Of a stretch of DNA of 64,000 bases, positions 1-11,921 are shown piece after piece. Under the pieces are notes generated by a model, which saw only the letters and a list, made by a program, of their open reading frames with translations, was not told where the DNA came from and did no database searches. This stretch comes from Scalesia atractyloides. Its lineage: Eukaryota > Streptophyta > Magnoliopsida > Asterales > Asteraceae. Numbering within the stretch: position 1 is the stretch's first letter; the number at the start of each line of letters is the position of its first letter. Both the position numbers and the translations under genes were made by a program. The DNA lies in NCBI GenBank assembly GCA_947069175.1, contig CAMTDV010000012.1, forward strand, positions 39,960,341 through 40,024,340. Direction: 5' to 3'.

Positions 1-1740
1 GATGTTGATATTGATATGTCGAATCTTACAGCAAAGCATCGAGAATGGCTGAACAAGAGAAAGATGAAGAAAGAGATAGAGGCTGAAATCAAAGAGTTTG
101 ATGCTGAGAAAGAAGCTGGAGATTTAGATGATTTTGATGATGTATTTTCTAATAAGTCGGATGACGATAACGATGTTGGTGATGATAATGTAGGTGGAAC
201 GGGTGTCCGTGTAACAGAGTCTATTTTAAATGATGATATTGACTTTTTTGTGTACTTGGATGACTCAACAAATCAAGTAAACCAGGCTAGTGATAAGGGA
301 AGATCTGAAGGCCCTATTGATGCTTAGCAGGCAGGAATTCTCAAAGTAATGATAAATCTATTGTTTTTATCGTGCCAAAGCCGAAGATTTTATATCTTGA
401 GCATGATGTAGAAGAAGGTGAGTTCGTTCACATCTATTCTAAAGAGGAAATTGCTAAGATGTTGGTAGTGGACGAAAACAAATTTGCGTTTGATTTCGAA
501 GAGGAGCTCAATGATATTAGTGCTTTCGAGATAGCCGATTATGTCTTCGAGCATGTGTCTGACGCACAAGACTATGATAAACTTGTCGTAGAGGATGATT
601 CTTATGAAGATGATACTAATATTACCGATAAGGTTACAAATGACTCTCCAACCTTTAGGGATTTGTTTGCAGCCGAGAGCGATGATCTTTTGAAGAGAAA
701 AGTAGAGGAGGCTGCTAAATAAGGAACCATTCCTCAACAACTATCTGCTACAGAAATTGCTGAAATGAGGAAGAAATGGTTCAGAGTTACACCAGCTTAG
801 CTTTCTTTATGCGTACGCATATATTTCTTTGGGAGACATTGATTAGCTGGGGCATGGATTGAGGAGCTTAACGTTTATGCTATTAAAAGGGAGTTTGTGA
901 TTCAGTATTTCGAAACTTGAGCGATATCAAGTCCCTGCTGTACTGGGATATAATAGAGCTCGTTCAAACAAAGATGATAAATCTGAAGATGAAGTTTCAT
1001 GATCAACGGCTGTGGAAATTGATTAAGCTTGAAGCTACGCATGGTTTTAAATACTGGAAGCCGCATTTTCTGAAGCAAATTACGAAGATGGATCCGGTTA
1101 CTCAAGAGAAAGATGTGACGCTAATCGTAAAGAGGCCGAAAGTGATGAAGAATATGCCTCTTATCAGGATGGAACACAAACTTTCACAAAATCTTCAAAT
1201 GGTGGCACTACGATTCGAGCACAGGTGAAGCAGTTATATGTGTGCACCAGATGATGATTCATGGAAGATCACAGAGGAGCTGACCGAAGCCGTCATTGCA
1301 CACAAACGCATATATGGGTTGTGGCATGGCATTCGAGTACTAGACCCGATGTGGCTAGTCAACTGTTGTAAGAAAGATATTGAATGCTTGTGCTACAGCA
1401 AGATCAACTTTGAAGAGAGAGATAAAGAACAAGCACTCCAGTTTCAAAAATAGTTAATGTTTGTTTTGCCAATGATGTTCATTCAGGAACGGCTTGGAAT
1501 ACTTCATGGAGGAAACTGGAGAAGATTGAGCAAAGGAAGAAAGATAAGAGGGAAGAGCGAATTGCAGAGCAAACGCGAATTGCTTCGCTAAGAAGTTTTC
1601 GGTTTGGCAATACAGTTAACCGACCTCCTCCTACAGATAGACACGAATTACTTCTGAGGAGCGAAGCTGAAGCGTTTCTTTGGTTGATAAACATCAGATC
1701 TTTTGAAGTTTTTGAAGACTATCCAAGACTGTGGCAATAT
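1..1740 (+). pseudogene. Broken 3' ORF of a copia-type element, function unknown
   Basis: A degenerate reading frame can be followed across several frameshifts and stops. It starts with an acidic, lysine-rich stretch (16-327), continues at 372-722 with an Asp/Glu-rich block, then 917-1228 and 1238-1453, and ends near 1700 in a Lys/Arg/Glu-rich helix. The segment around 1075-1160 contains DPVTQEKD and VMKNMPL, which read as conserved protein rather than noise. I cannot name a domain. It resembles hypothetical proteins I recall from Asteraceae retroelements, unverified. Its position directly before a polypurine tract and an LTR start shows it is the last ORF of an LTR retrotransposon whose 5' part lies left of the window. 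It is not a host gene as far as I can tell. Confidence 0.6.
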
Positions 1741-1753
1741 CCAAGGGGGAGTT
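1741..1753 (+). promoter_or_regulatory. Polypurine tract (plus-strand primer site)
   Basis: CCAAGGGGGAGTT stands immediately before an LTR start that reads TGTTGGTGCA. The same CCAAGGGGGAGTTTG word is found, on the other strand, beside the 3' LTR of S1, so the two elements belong to related copia lineages. Confidence 0.75.
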
Positions 1754-2121
1754 TGTTGGTGCATAATGTCTATTGCCTACGTCTAGGATATGTCGTGTAT
1801 GTATATAACGCTTAGAACGTCAGATTGTAAATGTTTATATTTGTTTTATTTTTTTTGTTGTTGACTCGTACGAGTGAGTCATGTCACTCGTACAAGTGAC
1901 ACTCTGACACTTACACACTCGCATAGGAGAGTGTGTAACTGAGTGCGAGTGGAGCTTCATACGAGTGACAGAGTGTCACTCATACGAGTCACATGACTCA
2001 CTCGTACAAGTCAACAACAAAACAAATAAAACAAATATAAACATTTACAATATGACGTTCTAAGCCCTATATACATACACAACATACCCTAGACGTAGGC
2101 AATAGACATTATGCACAAACA
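1754..2121. repeat. Inverted LTR dimer (long foldback palindrome)
   Basis: The LTR start that follows the polypurine tract runs for roughly 170 bp and then meets an inverted copy of itself, ending at TGCACAAACA. The outer parts of the arms match nearly base for base over more than 110 bp. The centre holds a 10-bp stem (TTACACACTC / GAGTGTGTAA) with an 8-base loop near 1921. The arms carry CGTACGAGT-type words in both directions. No polypurine tract follows the right arm, so this looks like a rearranged end-to-end LTR fusion rather than a normal LTR or a MITE. Confidence 0.8.
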
Positions 2122-3497
2122 TAAGGTAACAATTCTTTTGGCAAGCATGAATTACATGCTAAGTTTATAGAACGTGGGTATGAGTGTCAGTTAACTAGTG
2201 TTATCATTTACAAACCAAACTTTCCTACTGAAATGAGATACTTTTTCCATACCTTACTCACATGTCTTTCCATAAAGACCACCTCATTTAGTGAGATTCC
2301 ACAAAATATTCAATTTCTATGATATTCTATTTTGACAAAATCCGATTTCAATCTATCCCAAGTATTGTTTATGGACTTGGTGGCAAATTATAATAAAATT
2401 TCAAAAAATCAAGCTTTTCTTTTGTATCCTAGACTCTTGAGTTATTATCTATAGAAACAACTTCCAAAAAAGTATTTAAACAAGGAGTTGTTTTTTAGAT
2501 GAAGAGTCTTACTACTGAAACCTTTACAAGAATAAAAAATATGGAGTCAGAGGTTTCCAAAACAAAAGCAAAGGGAGATGAGAAAATTTTGGATGAGTCC
2601 ACATCTCAAGCTTAAACCTCTATTGCTAAGACTACTGCTCCTTGTGATCATAACACCACAACCGGTGTTGTGAAACCCACACCAGAAAAATCCAAATATA
2701 AATAATCCAAATCAAAAAGCCCACCAAAACCAAAATTCATAAAAATGCACCTCGAGAAGATGAGATCCTAGACGATAACCTTGTGGTATCACCAAAGCCA
2801 CTTGAAGCCTCTGTTGTTACTTTCTAACAACCGTTGGATAGATCTCCACCAACAAGCGAAACTCCTCCTTCTTCCTCACAAAAGGAACAGGCTATAAGCA
2901 CAGGGATCCCACATTATGAAGCAGATGATTCACTTGAATCTTTGTTTCAAAGCCCCTCTCCTAGGGCAAATTATCTCTCTACTCCACAACCATCACCCTC
3001 AATTAGACCTACCATCATACCTCTGTTTCATGCAATTGAGATAACTCAGACACAAATCAGTTCCTCTAAATCACCTGTACATGAGATTTCACATCCACAT
3101 GTGACTGAGTCTGAGATTAATCTCCATGCTAACCCAGAAACAGCTAAGGAGGCTACACCCCATGAGTTATAAGTAACTCTTGGTGATAATTTAAGTGAAT
3201 TAGCTACTACAACTAATGACACAACAACGTTTTAGTTGGACAGTGGTTACATCCATTGGACTTCCTTAAAGGCAACAACTACAATTGTAACCTCTACTCC
3301 TGTTGGAAGTCCCTAGTACCAAGAAAAAAGGGCATTTAGTTCTGATAACATGGAGATTCCTCCTGTTGATGATCCAAATACAACTACCTCTGGTAGGGAT
3401 TTAGATGATCCTATTAGATGATAAATTGAGATAAAAAGAATTGGCAAAGAGAATGACATCAATGGAGTATTCAATCACTGAAATGAAAGATGTGATG
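2122..3497 (+). pseudogene. Accessory ORF of copia elements, broken copy (i)
   Basis: With stops ignored, 2140-2460 reads as a conserved protein segment (FIERGYECQL, then FMDLVANYN, then FLLYPRLL). It aligns piece by piece with 19850-20150 of O1 (FIEREYDAQL, MVANLQQ). The 2834-3172 stretch is a Ser/Pro/Thr-rich linker corresponding to about 20560-20900 in O1, including the DDSLESLFQSPSPRA block. The 3' part also matches, down to a shared stop after the TPVGSP / PVGSP-like segment. The function is unknown. It has no LTR of its own nearby and runs straight into the 1.1-kb tandem repeat, so it is a truncated piece of an O1-like element. Confidence 0.6.
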
Positions 3498-4136
3498 AAG
3501 CACATCAACAGTTAATTCAAGTCAAATATTGTCATAACTTTATAAAAGCACAAAGCACACTTCTTTTTCACATACTATAATAATTTAACTATGAACTACA
3601 TACAACTAAACCATATGCAGCCGATCAGCCACTGACAAACCACAAAGGCAATACCCCTCTATCCTTGGTTACGGTGTTACTTTAGACACCAACATTACTT
3701 TAGACACTTTATGACAACAACTTACTTTAGATGCTGTTGAGGCTTTGGTGTTACATTAAACACTGGCTACTTTAGATGCAATAACCATCCTTTAAACTTC
3801 ACCCAATGCAACATGCATATTATGATTAGATTATACTTTAAAACTTTACCACTTTAACAAGATTTAACATACTCTATCATGTTATACAAATAATATTTTA
3901 TTTGGACAACTGTATTGATTATTCACACCGCCATAAAACGGTTTTGTAAAGAGGGATCTAGAAACTCAACTATGAATATACTGAACTTTACCCATTCTAA
4001 AATATTTTGATCCTAATCCACCAAATAATGATTTAAAAGAGAAACATGTCAACTATGGCATAACACGCACTTGCACTTAAATAGAACCGGGTTGCGCACC
4101 AGAGCAGTAGTGCAACATGGTTTTGCCTGTTCCAAG
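3498..4136 (+). repeat. 1.1-kb tandem repeat, partial first unit
   Basis: This sequence matches 13180-13745 and 14319-14920. It begins part-way through the unit and is interrupted at 4136 by S1; the unit resumes at 12655. The stretch 3666-3780 has a run of ACTTTAGAC/T words, five in about 115 bp, one set as a small hairpin (GGTGT..ACACC). No coding potential is seen. Confidence 0.75.
4132..4136. repeat. S1 target-site duplication, left copy
   Basis: CCAAG directly precedes the left LTR end TGTAGGTCC and is repeated at 12650-12654 directly after the right LTR. Confidence 0.85.
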
Positions 4137-4841
4137 TGTAGGTCCACATGGAGGATCAAAATAAACCTGCTTCCTTATTCATACAACACACACACGAGTG
4201 CGGAATCGAAGTGTGTATGCAAACCAAAGCAAGAGCAATATCAATATCACAAAAGATATATCTTCAAATGTTCACTATATTAATATGTAGAGAGACTCAG
4301 TACCTAAACTCGTTAATACACTACTTTATCTCTCTATTCAGACTCAGTGTTCACTCTCTAGTGTGTCTACTTGTGTCACTCGTGGCTAGCTCTCTCACAC
4401 GCGTTTCTTGTTGCTAGACTGCTTACTGAGAAGTCCATGTCTGTTTATATAGTGCCAACACCTAGCAACAGTACCAAGAATGTTGCGGATCGCACGAAGC
4501 ACTCACGAAGAACATTTAGAGATGGATGCTCGTACGAAAAGACTATGGTTCGTACGAATGAGTATGTCATTCGTACGACCAAGGAAGGCTTAGGATAACT
4601 AAGCTTACTCGTACGAGCATACAATGACTCGTACGGACGTGTGATGGCTCGTACGAGTAAGCAACTTGCTCGTACGGAGCGCTTATCACTTGCACGAACC
4701 AACTAGGTGTCATGCTAAATCAAGATAGGAGGATATCTTGATTTGGTCGACACCACCAATACTTTACAAACACAACAAGCAAAGACCGTACAATTATTGT
4801 CGTAACTAAGAACAAGCGAAATACACAAAAGCGCATAAACA
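4137..4841 (-). repeat. S1 3' LTR
   Basis: The LTR reads TGTTTATGCG..GGACCTACA on the minus strand and is 705 bp long. It contains seven CGTACG words within about 160 bp (4529-4685) and aligns throughout with 11922-12649. Confidence 0.88.
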
Positions 4842-4842
4842 A

Positions 4843-4854
4843 ACTCCCCCTTGG
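4843..4854 (-). promoter_or_regulatory. S1 polypurine tract
   Basis: On the minus strand CCAAGGGGGAGT lies one base from the LTR start, the expected place for plus-strand priming. It is the same word as at 1741. Confidence 0.8.
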
Positions 4855-6934
4855 ATGTTACTTGTTCTACGATCTTTATTTCGAATGGTCTACTTTAGAC
4901 TATGAGCTTCCAGTGTGAAAACCAATCTGAGTTGTGTCAAACCAAACTGAGTCATACTCCCCCTTGGATGTTGCTCGTGATTGTTCGTTCTTCATACTGT
5001 TGGTCTTCAGATGTCTTCACACGTCATATTCAGGAGGTGCATCAGCAAACTCCTCCTTGAATATATTTTATGGTTTTGAAAGATGGTCATCTAAGAAATG
5101 ATGGTCTTGAATCATGTCTTGCATTCATGGGGTCGTGTCTTTACTCTTGTAACTTGTTTTCTTCAAACTCGTTCTCTTTGCTTTTAGCTTGCTTGGATAT
5201 TTCATCTGTACACACAACAAAGATAAACTCGTAATGTGAACAAGGGTAGGGATTTAATCAACCTTAGAAAATTTTCAATTGAAAATTTTACGAAGAATTG
5301 ATTTAATTAGAATTAGCAAAAGACATACATGAGACCAACTCTGATTCAACTACCAACTGTCAATACTTGGAAAGTTTTTAAGATTGTTCAATTTTAAATC
5401 ATTAAACTTTCAAAGCTTGTCAACTTCGATCATTTATGAAGATGCAATTGTTTGTCGGCTTATAATCAGGATTTTAGGTAGGATAGACTTGAGTTCCAAC
5501 ATCTGTGAATCAAAAATAAACTAGAAGCAAAATCTTTTTGGCTTTTTATAAAGTTTATATTAAAACTCACCTAAAATCTTTTTGTCATTTTTCAAATTTT
5601 AAATGTAAGGATGAAAAGCATCTAATAAAAATTACATACATTCTTCTGCGAATTTCGAGGGTATGAAAATCATATTAGTATACGGTCCTGCCAAAACACA
5701 CTTGTTGTTTAATTAGATAGTATTTAGATAAGTATCCTATAGTAATTATCGGTATTGTTGTACACATAGGTTCAACTTATCAGATGTACTTGTGGTTAGG
5801 GGATACGATTAATGTATGATTTATACCTACCGACCGGTGTTCATCCACTTCACGACACATTCCCGTATCAAGATATGCACGAGAGAAAATCTTACCGATG
5901 AGTATACTGCTTTATCATCTTTTTTGATGTATATGATGTGAGATACTCACTTATTTGGATTGAAAACAAGCCCTATGTGATTAAATCACTTATTGATGAG
6001 GAACTTGATTTTCATATGCATGCAGGGCACAGGAGTAAGTCCATGAACAGGTTAGTACCATCGTACCGATAAAGAGACGAACTTAGCTCCCGCAAAAAGT
6101 TATGATATTTATCACTTATTTTTGGGTAAATGTGATGTTTTTATCACTTATTGAAGGTCATATGCAGTATGTACATATATGTATGGTATCATGGAAGTTC
6201 TAGACTTGCACCACCGTTATTTTTTGGATAGAAGATTCAACCATGATACATAGATGATAAACCAGCATAAAGACCGCATATCTCAGATCCTCGGCGTATT
6301 ATCAAATGAGATTTTCGTACCAAGACCATATGCCAATGAATGGTTCCCACCTGGTCTTCAGTTGATTATGTTTATATCGCCCTGTGCACACTTTAAAATG
6401 ATAGTGAGCCTACTGATACATCGAATATAGAGCTACGTATCATTTTTCATTTTAAGTTCAAAGAGGTTTTGACAGACCACTAATTTGCTATCATTTTCTC
6501 TTTTTCTTGCCAGGAAACGCATTTATGTTTTTCTCATGTTTTTTGTATTTTTCGGATTGGAATTTACTCCTCTACAATGCAAAAAGTAGATTTAAACAGT
6601 GAAATATATCACTTTGGATTGTACTTTTTAAGAAACATATTTACAAAAACGATTTCCCGATGTGGATCAACTCATGTTTTACCTCGATGCCATTTACCAA
6701 AATATTTTAATAAAAATGGTTTATCAAGATGTTGGAAAAAAATGAGTTGGCACGTTGGTAATCGGTGTGGACCACAACAACATTGATGATTTTCATAGTG
6801 AAACAATCACGTGTGAGGTTATATTCTGGATCAATGTGTTGTGGTCAGGAGTGTTGTATGAGATTTTAGAAATCCATAAAGCAGTTTAAAATCGACATAG
6901 ATATGAGAGATTAGAGATTTAAAACCGTAATCTT
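4855..6934 (-). other. S1 internal region without recognisable coding
   Basis: About 2 kb of AT-rich sequence between the polypurine tract and the gag remnants. This is where pol and any 3' ORF would normally lie. I find no RT, integrase or protease motif in any frame. The short ORF at 6577-6786 shows no family resemblance. Confidence 0.55.
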
Positions 6935-9687
6935 TCAATTTCTGCCTTGTATTTCTAGGAATCTGTGAGCTCTCCCAACTGGATATCCACTTGGCATGGA
7001 TTTCAAGGTCGATTTTGCAGCTACTTCATTCATCTTGAGAATTTTCTTTACAGCAACAAGATCATAAACCTCTAGTCCGACTGGTAAGAAACAAGAAAGC
7101 ATGTGGAGAAACTTGTACACATCTTCTTTGGATGGTTCATTCATGTTGTTGTCCACATGTTTTTGTACCAGAAAGGTTTTTGACTTTCTCCTTGAGAAGT
7201 AGTGTGCGGTTGTTCAAACCATGCCAAGTCATCCGCCCACCCGGTAGGTTTGTTTAAACAAACACCTTTTCTTTAATCACACCCATGAGAAATGTATACT
7301 GCACGATTATCTTGTAAGCTTTTATCTTCTTGTGGAAGATATAAGACATGAATCTTTGATAATCTTCCATAGTGCTGCTGGCGCATACATCTCAATTGAA
7401 TCTATCTGAGGATCTGATCCAAACCTTAAACAAACAAATTGTTAGTCGTTTTTTTTATCTTGTCGAAGTTATCAGCTTCATTCAACAATCTTTTCTTTCT
7501 TCTCTCCAACAAAGGCAACTACTCCTGGATATAATGATGTTTTGGAGCCACATGTCGCCTATCTTGTGCCTGGATGCTCCACTATAACAATCCTAAAATT
7601 ATCAATAGTTCCTCCTGGAACATCCTGCACACTCATGAAAGATTAGTTGGAGGTGGGACCCGAGTCATCATTGACTTGGGTCGTCCGACATCATCGACAA
7701 TTGATACTTCGTTTTCCAATTATTGAAATGGATTGTACTCCCCGTGAAACAACTTTGGGTTTTGGTTTCCAAATCTGTTTTTGTTTGTCAATTTTTATGT
7801 CTGATTGTGTTTGGACAACCTTTGGTTTTAAAGCTTTTTCAACCACCTTTTGTTGTTTGTTTCTCTGTTTCATTTTTCTTTGTTTAACAAGACGAGGGTC
7901 CTGTTTTGGTGAAACAGATTTTGTATGGTAACATTTACCATTGGCGCATCAATCTTTTCTTTTCCCTTTGCGAGGTATGGACAATTTTTGATAATATGTC
8001 CATACTTACCACACTCTCTCCGCTCAACAAACCTCGGAGTATGATGAAATTGATATCTTGATGATGAACTTCGTGATCTTGAGGTACTTGGTCCTTCATC
8101 ACAACAATTTGTGTGTTGTGTGAAGTTTTTCTGACTGTTTTGATTTAAACTTTTTCTTTGTTTAACAAAATCTGTGTTGGATTTTTTTTACAAAAGATTT
8201 AATTTTATCAGTCCCTCTGGATTTCATGAAGTTCACCTTTTGATTTTTCTTCTTGTTTTGGCTCTGTTTTCCTTTTCCTTTTCCTTGATTATCCGAGACT
8301 TTGCTTCCGTTGATTGTTTTGAGATTTTGATTTTTGATTTCCGTTTTTCTTTCTAACTTCAGTTTTTAGGAGAGGAGCTTGCTTAGTTATTACAACTTTA
8401 GGGCTCGAATTTATAAAAACTTACTAGTAGAATCTTCAAAAACTTTATCAATTAAAGATTGATTGACATTTTTGATGGGAAATTCTTTGTTTGAGTAAAC
8501 TTTGTCAGAATCAATTTAATGTATAAAGCAAATTCATGCTTTCACAGGTTTCAACATGAGCTTTAACATTCTTGACATTTGCAGTCACACACGGTTTCGT
8601 TGAGGACCACAAAGAATGTGATTTTCGAGAGGTACATTTTCCTCTTTTGTTACCGTGTCTGACTGTTTAGGTTTATCTTTAGCTGACTCGTCGTCCGAAC
8701 TATCATAATCCTCAATAATAAGAGGATTTTGATTATCCTTAGACTTTGAGTTATTGACGTCATCCAGTTGGCCTTGACTTGAAGATGTGCCTTTTGTGAA
8801 CCCTAGACCAGGTTTAAACTCATCTAGATCCAATGGAATGGTGGGTTCAAACTGTGGTATAATCTTCATCATCTGGAATTTTGGTATAATTGTGCCTAAC
8901 CGGAGGAGGACAAGCCTGATAACCTATGCATTTTACATCACCTTTCTTCTTTTGAACGTCGATGATGTGATCCAAAACATATCTTGAGTTGGAATAACTG
9001 TCCAACTTGAGTTTGATTGCATCATGTTCATATTTTGCACAGGCTAGCTCCTTTTTTTTTCTTCAAGCATGTTAATGTAATTATTAACAGATGTTTGTTT
9101 TCTCAAAACATTCTTTGACAATTTAGAAACATCATTCTTTAAAGTTTCAATTGTTGATTTAAATTCTTTTTCATTTTTCTTAAGAGTTGTGTTTGCTTCA
9201 GTGCATTTTGTTAGATCTACAATCAAGCTCTGATGATGTTTCATTCATGTGATCAAATTTACCTTTTAGTTCTAAGTATTTACCTTTTAAAGCTATACAT
9301 TTAAAACACTTAGACACAGTAGGTTTATCAAAACTTACCTGACTGGATTGGCAATCCAAGCGTGTCATGAAAGCTGCACGAAGTGTGGAAGATCCGATAG
9401 ATGAGAGATGCTTGGAAAACTCATCAGGTGGTCCTTCAGTTTCATGCTCTGAATCTTCTTCACTGCTATCTGTTGATTCAGTTTTTGTGATTACCTCATC
9501 TTCAGATTGTTCTCCACTATAAGTTGATTCTGTTTCATTCGAACTGCTGCTATCCTCTGAACTGTTGTTATTTCTGGATGATTCTCCATTGTTACTATTC
9601 TTTGCAATTTCGGCATATAATGCAATTCCTCCTCCACAAATGTTTCCAAATTGAATAGACCAATCACACCCTCATCTGATTGAACTA
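6935..9687 (-). pseudogene. S1 gag, C-terminal part with second zinc knuckle (broken)
   Basis: Reading leftwards on the minus strand, the frame gives a Ser/Glu/Asp-rich stretch (9400-9600), a coiled-coil-like segment ending around 9044-9244, an acidic stretch (8585-8872), and a damaged CCHC knuckle near 8000-8030. The knuckle reads ECGKYGHIIKNC, with the first Cys replaced by Arg. This order (long charged C-terminal gag extension with coiled coil and a second knuckle) matches Sirevirus-type copia gags, which carry extended gag regions before pol. Many stops and frameshifts make it non-functional. Left of about 7900 the reading becomes uncertain. Confidence 0.55.
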
Positions 9688-11110
9688 CTAATGCTCGGTT
9701 AGAATTGTTGAAGGGAATAATTGCTCTTTCGCTATTAGCATCTTAATTTTTGTTGAAAGGATATAGATTCCCTTGTTGTGGAGACTTCGTGCATTCTCTT
9801 TAAAATGCCCTTTTTCTCTGCAGTTGAAACAAGTAACTTTTCTTTTGTCAAAACCATATGGTATCTTTGTTACTTTCCAGATCAGTTCTTCCGGTTTTCT
9901 CCATAAATCTTTTGCTCTTCGAGCTGCACTTGCAAACGCCCATTTGATATCAATTAGCTCCATTTCTTCCTTATCAATTTGTGCATAGTCTTCACTGGTT
10001 AAGTTGACATTACCAATTATTCCAGCTACTAATCCACAGTAAGAACTCACCAACGTGTTCAGAAGCTCCATATGTTCCCGTGCAACTTCCACACTTACCT
10101 TGGAAAGGTTTGATGTATCATGTCTGACGGTGTTTGAAGTTGAAGGTTGAAAGTTTTTACCATAGAAATCTTGTTGTTGAACTTGTGGTGTAGCAACTTG
10201 AGGTTGAGGAAGAAAGGCCTTCAGATCAAAAGTTCGTTCATAAGTTTGAGCTCTTGTACCAACAAACTGATTAGATTTAATTGGAGATTCCAAAAAGAAT
10301 TGTATTTGACATGAATGATGTTTGAAGCTTTGGTTGTTGAACTGCATTTATACCCGGGTTAATGCCACCAAAATACATTTTCGGGATTTTGTGGAACTGG
10401 AAATCGTTTAGCTTTGCGAATTTCTTCTTCATCTTTATTTTCAAGTTTCTGAATAAATTCGTAAATGCCGAGCACATCCATCAACTTGTATGTTTTAATA
10501 ATTCAATAAATTGATTTCACTTAGGTGGTAAGGCATCAGCAAAACGTGTAATAATCCCCTGTTGTGATGTAAGAACCTTGTATGAGTGCATCTCACTCAT
10601 CAAATGGTAGAAACGAGTTCGTCATATCATTTAATGTTTCATTTTCCATAAAATGAAACCCTTCAAACTCCTTCTTTAAAAGATCATGTCTAACTTTCCT
10701 TGTTGCTGCGTTTCCTTCTCCTCTTGTTTTTAATGTATCCCACAAACTCTTCGTAGATGTACAATGCATGAATTGATGATACATGTCTCTGTGAAGTGCT
10801 TGCGTAAGAATGGAAAAGGCCTTCTTTTCAAGATCATAGGCCCTTTTATCATTCTCATCTAGTTCGGCTAAGGAGGCTGAATTTGATACGACGTCTTCGA
10901 GAGATTCTTTGTATGGAGAAGCAAAACATGTCCACAATTCGGTATTCTGACCAAGAATATATGTATGAAAACAATTGTTCCATAAAGGATAATCGTTCAT
11001 GTGATTCAACTTTGGTGGACGGTTGTTACTCCCAGTTTCACTTTGCTAAGGAGAAGATTTTGAACGCTCTGGTTTTGATTCTAACAAAAGCCCATTAACC
11101 AGCAGTAAAC
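9688..11110 (-). pseudogene. S1 gag (UBN2-type capsid and first zinc knuckle), broken
   Basis: The segment complement(10593..11009) reads as a copia-type gag core with DKRAYDLEKKAFSILTQAL and TRGEGNAATRKVRHDLLKKE, typical of the UBN2/gag-polypeptide family that packages element RNA into particles. The downstream segment complement(9688..10347) ends in a knuckle CFNCREKGHFKENA, in which the last Cys of the CCHC set is replaced by Ala. A frameshift separates the two parts near 10350-10590. It lies just downstream of the leader and PBS, as gag should. The broken frame and damaged knuckle argue that it no longer works. Confidence 0.8.
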
Positions 11111-11315
11111 ACATTTGGAGGTATTAAAGATTTTACCCATGAGGTTGTTTCTTGACTTGTAGTACACTCCCAATCCCGAGATTTGTACTCATTTTGTTTT
11201 ATGAAAAATAAAAGGTTTAAAAATTAATTTTTGAAAATCGCAGTTCCCTTTTAAAGTTCACATATTCAAAAATTTAAAGATTTGAAAAACTGAAACACGA
11301 AAAACAATCAAAGAA

Positions 11316-11462
11316 GGTTCTTCGTACGGATCAATGATTTGTACGAATGAGACTTCCATCGTACAAACCAGGTTTTTCGTACGGATTATACTCTTTCGTG
11401 CAAGCAGCTGCTGATTCGTACATATGAGATTCTTCGTACAGATGACAAGTTATTCGCACAGA
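11316..11462. repeat. CGTAC word array in the S1 leader
   Basis: Around seven TCGTAC(G/A) or close variants occur in about 150 bp between PBS and gag. They resemble the denser array in the S1 LTRs but are not a simple copy of it. Confidence 0.7.
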
Positions 11463-11907
11463 TGTTTTTCGCGGAGGAATCTTTTTGTTGGGCTGGCTTG
11501 GTCAAAACTTCCTTTTCTGTTCAGACTAGCTTTCGAAAGAGGTCTGTTGTCTACACACTTTGGTTAAAAAGGCAAACATTCCATATCAGCTTTTACAGTT
11601 ATAACAATCAAAATGTCAAAATTTGGTCAAACCTACAACAATATTCCGGGTCTGAGTTTCTTCTGCAAATGTGTTCAACTTGAACAAAAGAAAATTCTAA
11701 GAAAAAACCAGATTTTAACATGTCTCCATATGTTCTAACAAGGTTTTTATGAAAATTTTCTGGATATAACAGTTTTAACTAAGTTTTATGTTGATTATCT
11801 TTTCAAAACTTAAGTTTTCTGCGGGAAGTTCAAGAACACTTCAAGAAACCTTCAAACTAGCTCAGACACAACACTAAGCTTGGTTTTGAACAAGAAAGAG
11901 AGCCAAA

Positions 11908-11919
11908 GCTCTGATACCA
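11908..11919 (-). promoter_or_regulatory. S1 primer-binding site (initiator tRNA-Met type)
   Basis: TGGTATCAGAGC on the minus strand, two bases after the LTR end, is the usual plant PBS complementary to the 3' end of initiator tRNA-Met. Confidence 0.9.
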
Positions 11920-11921
11920 CT

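Noticed and set aside
390..740. 116-codon ORF on the minus strand
   Set aside because: It is the shadow of the protein-like frame at 372-722, whose acidic composition and collinearity with following pieces mark the plus strand as coding.
1754..2121. MITE with terminal inverted repeats
   Set aside because: The left end sits exactly on a polypurine tract-LTR junction and the arms begin with an LTR start, so an LTR dimer fits better.
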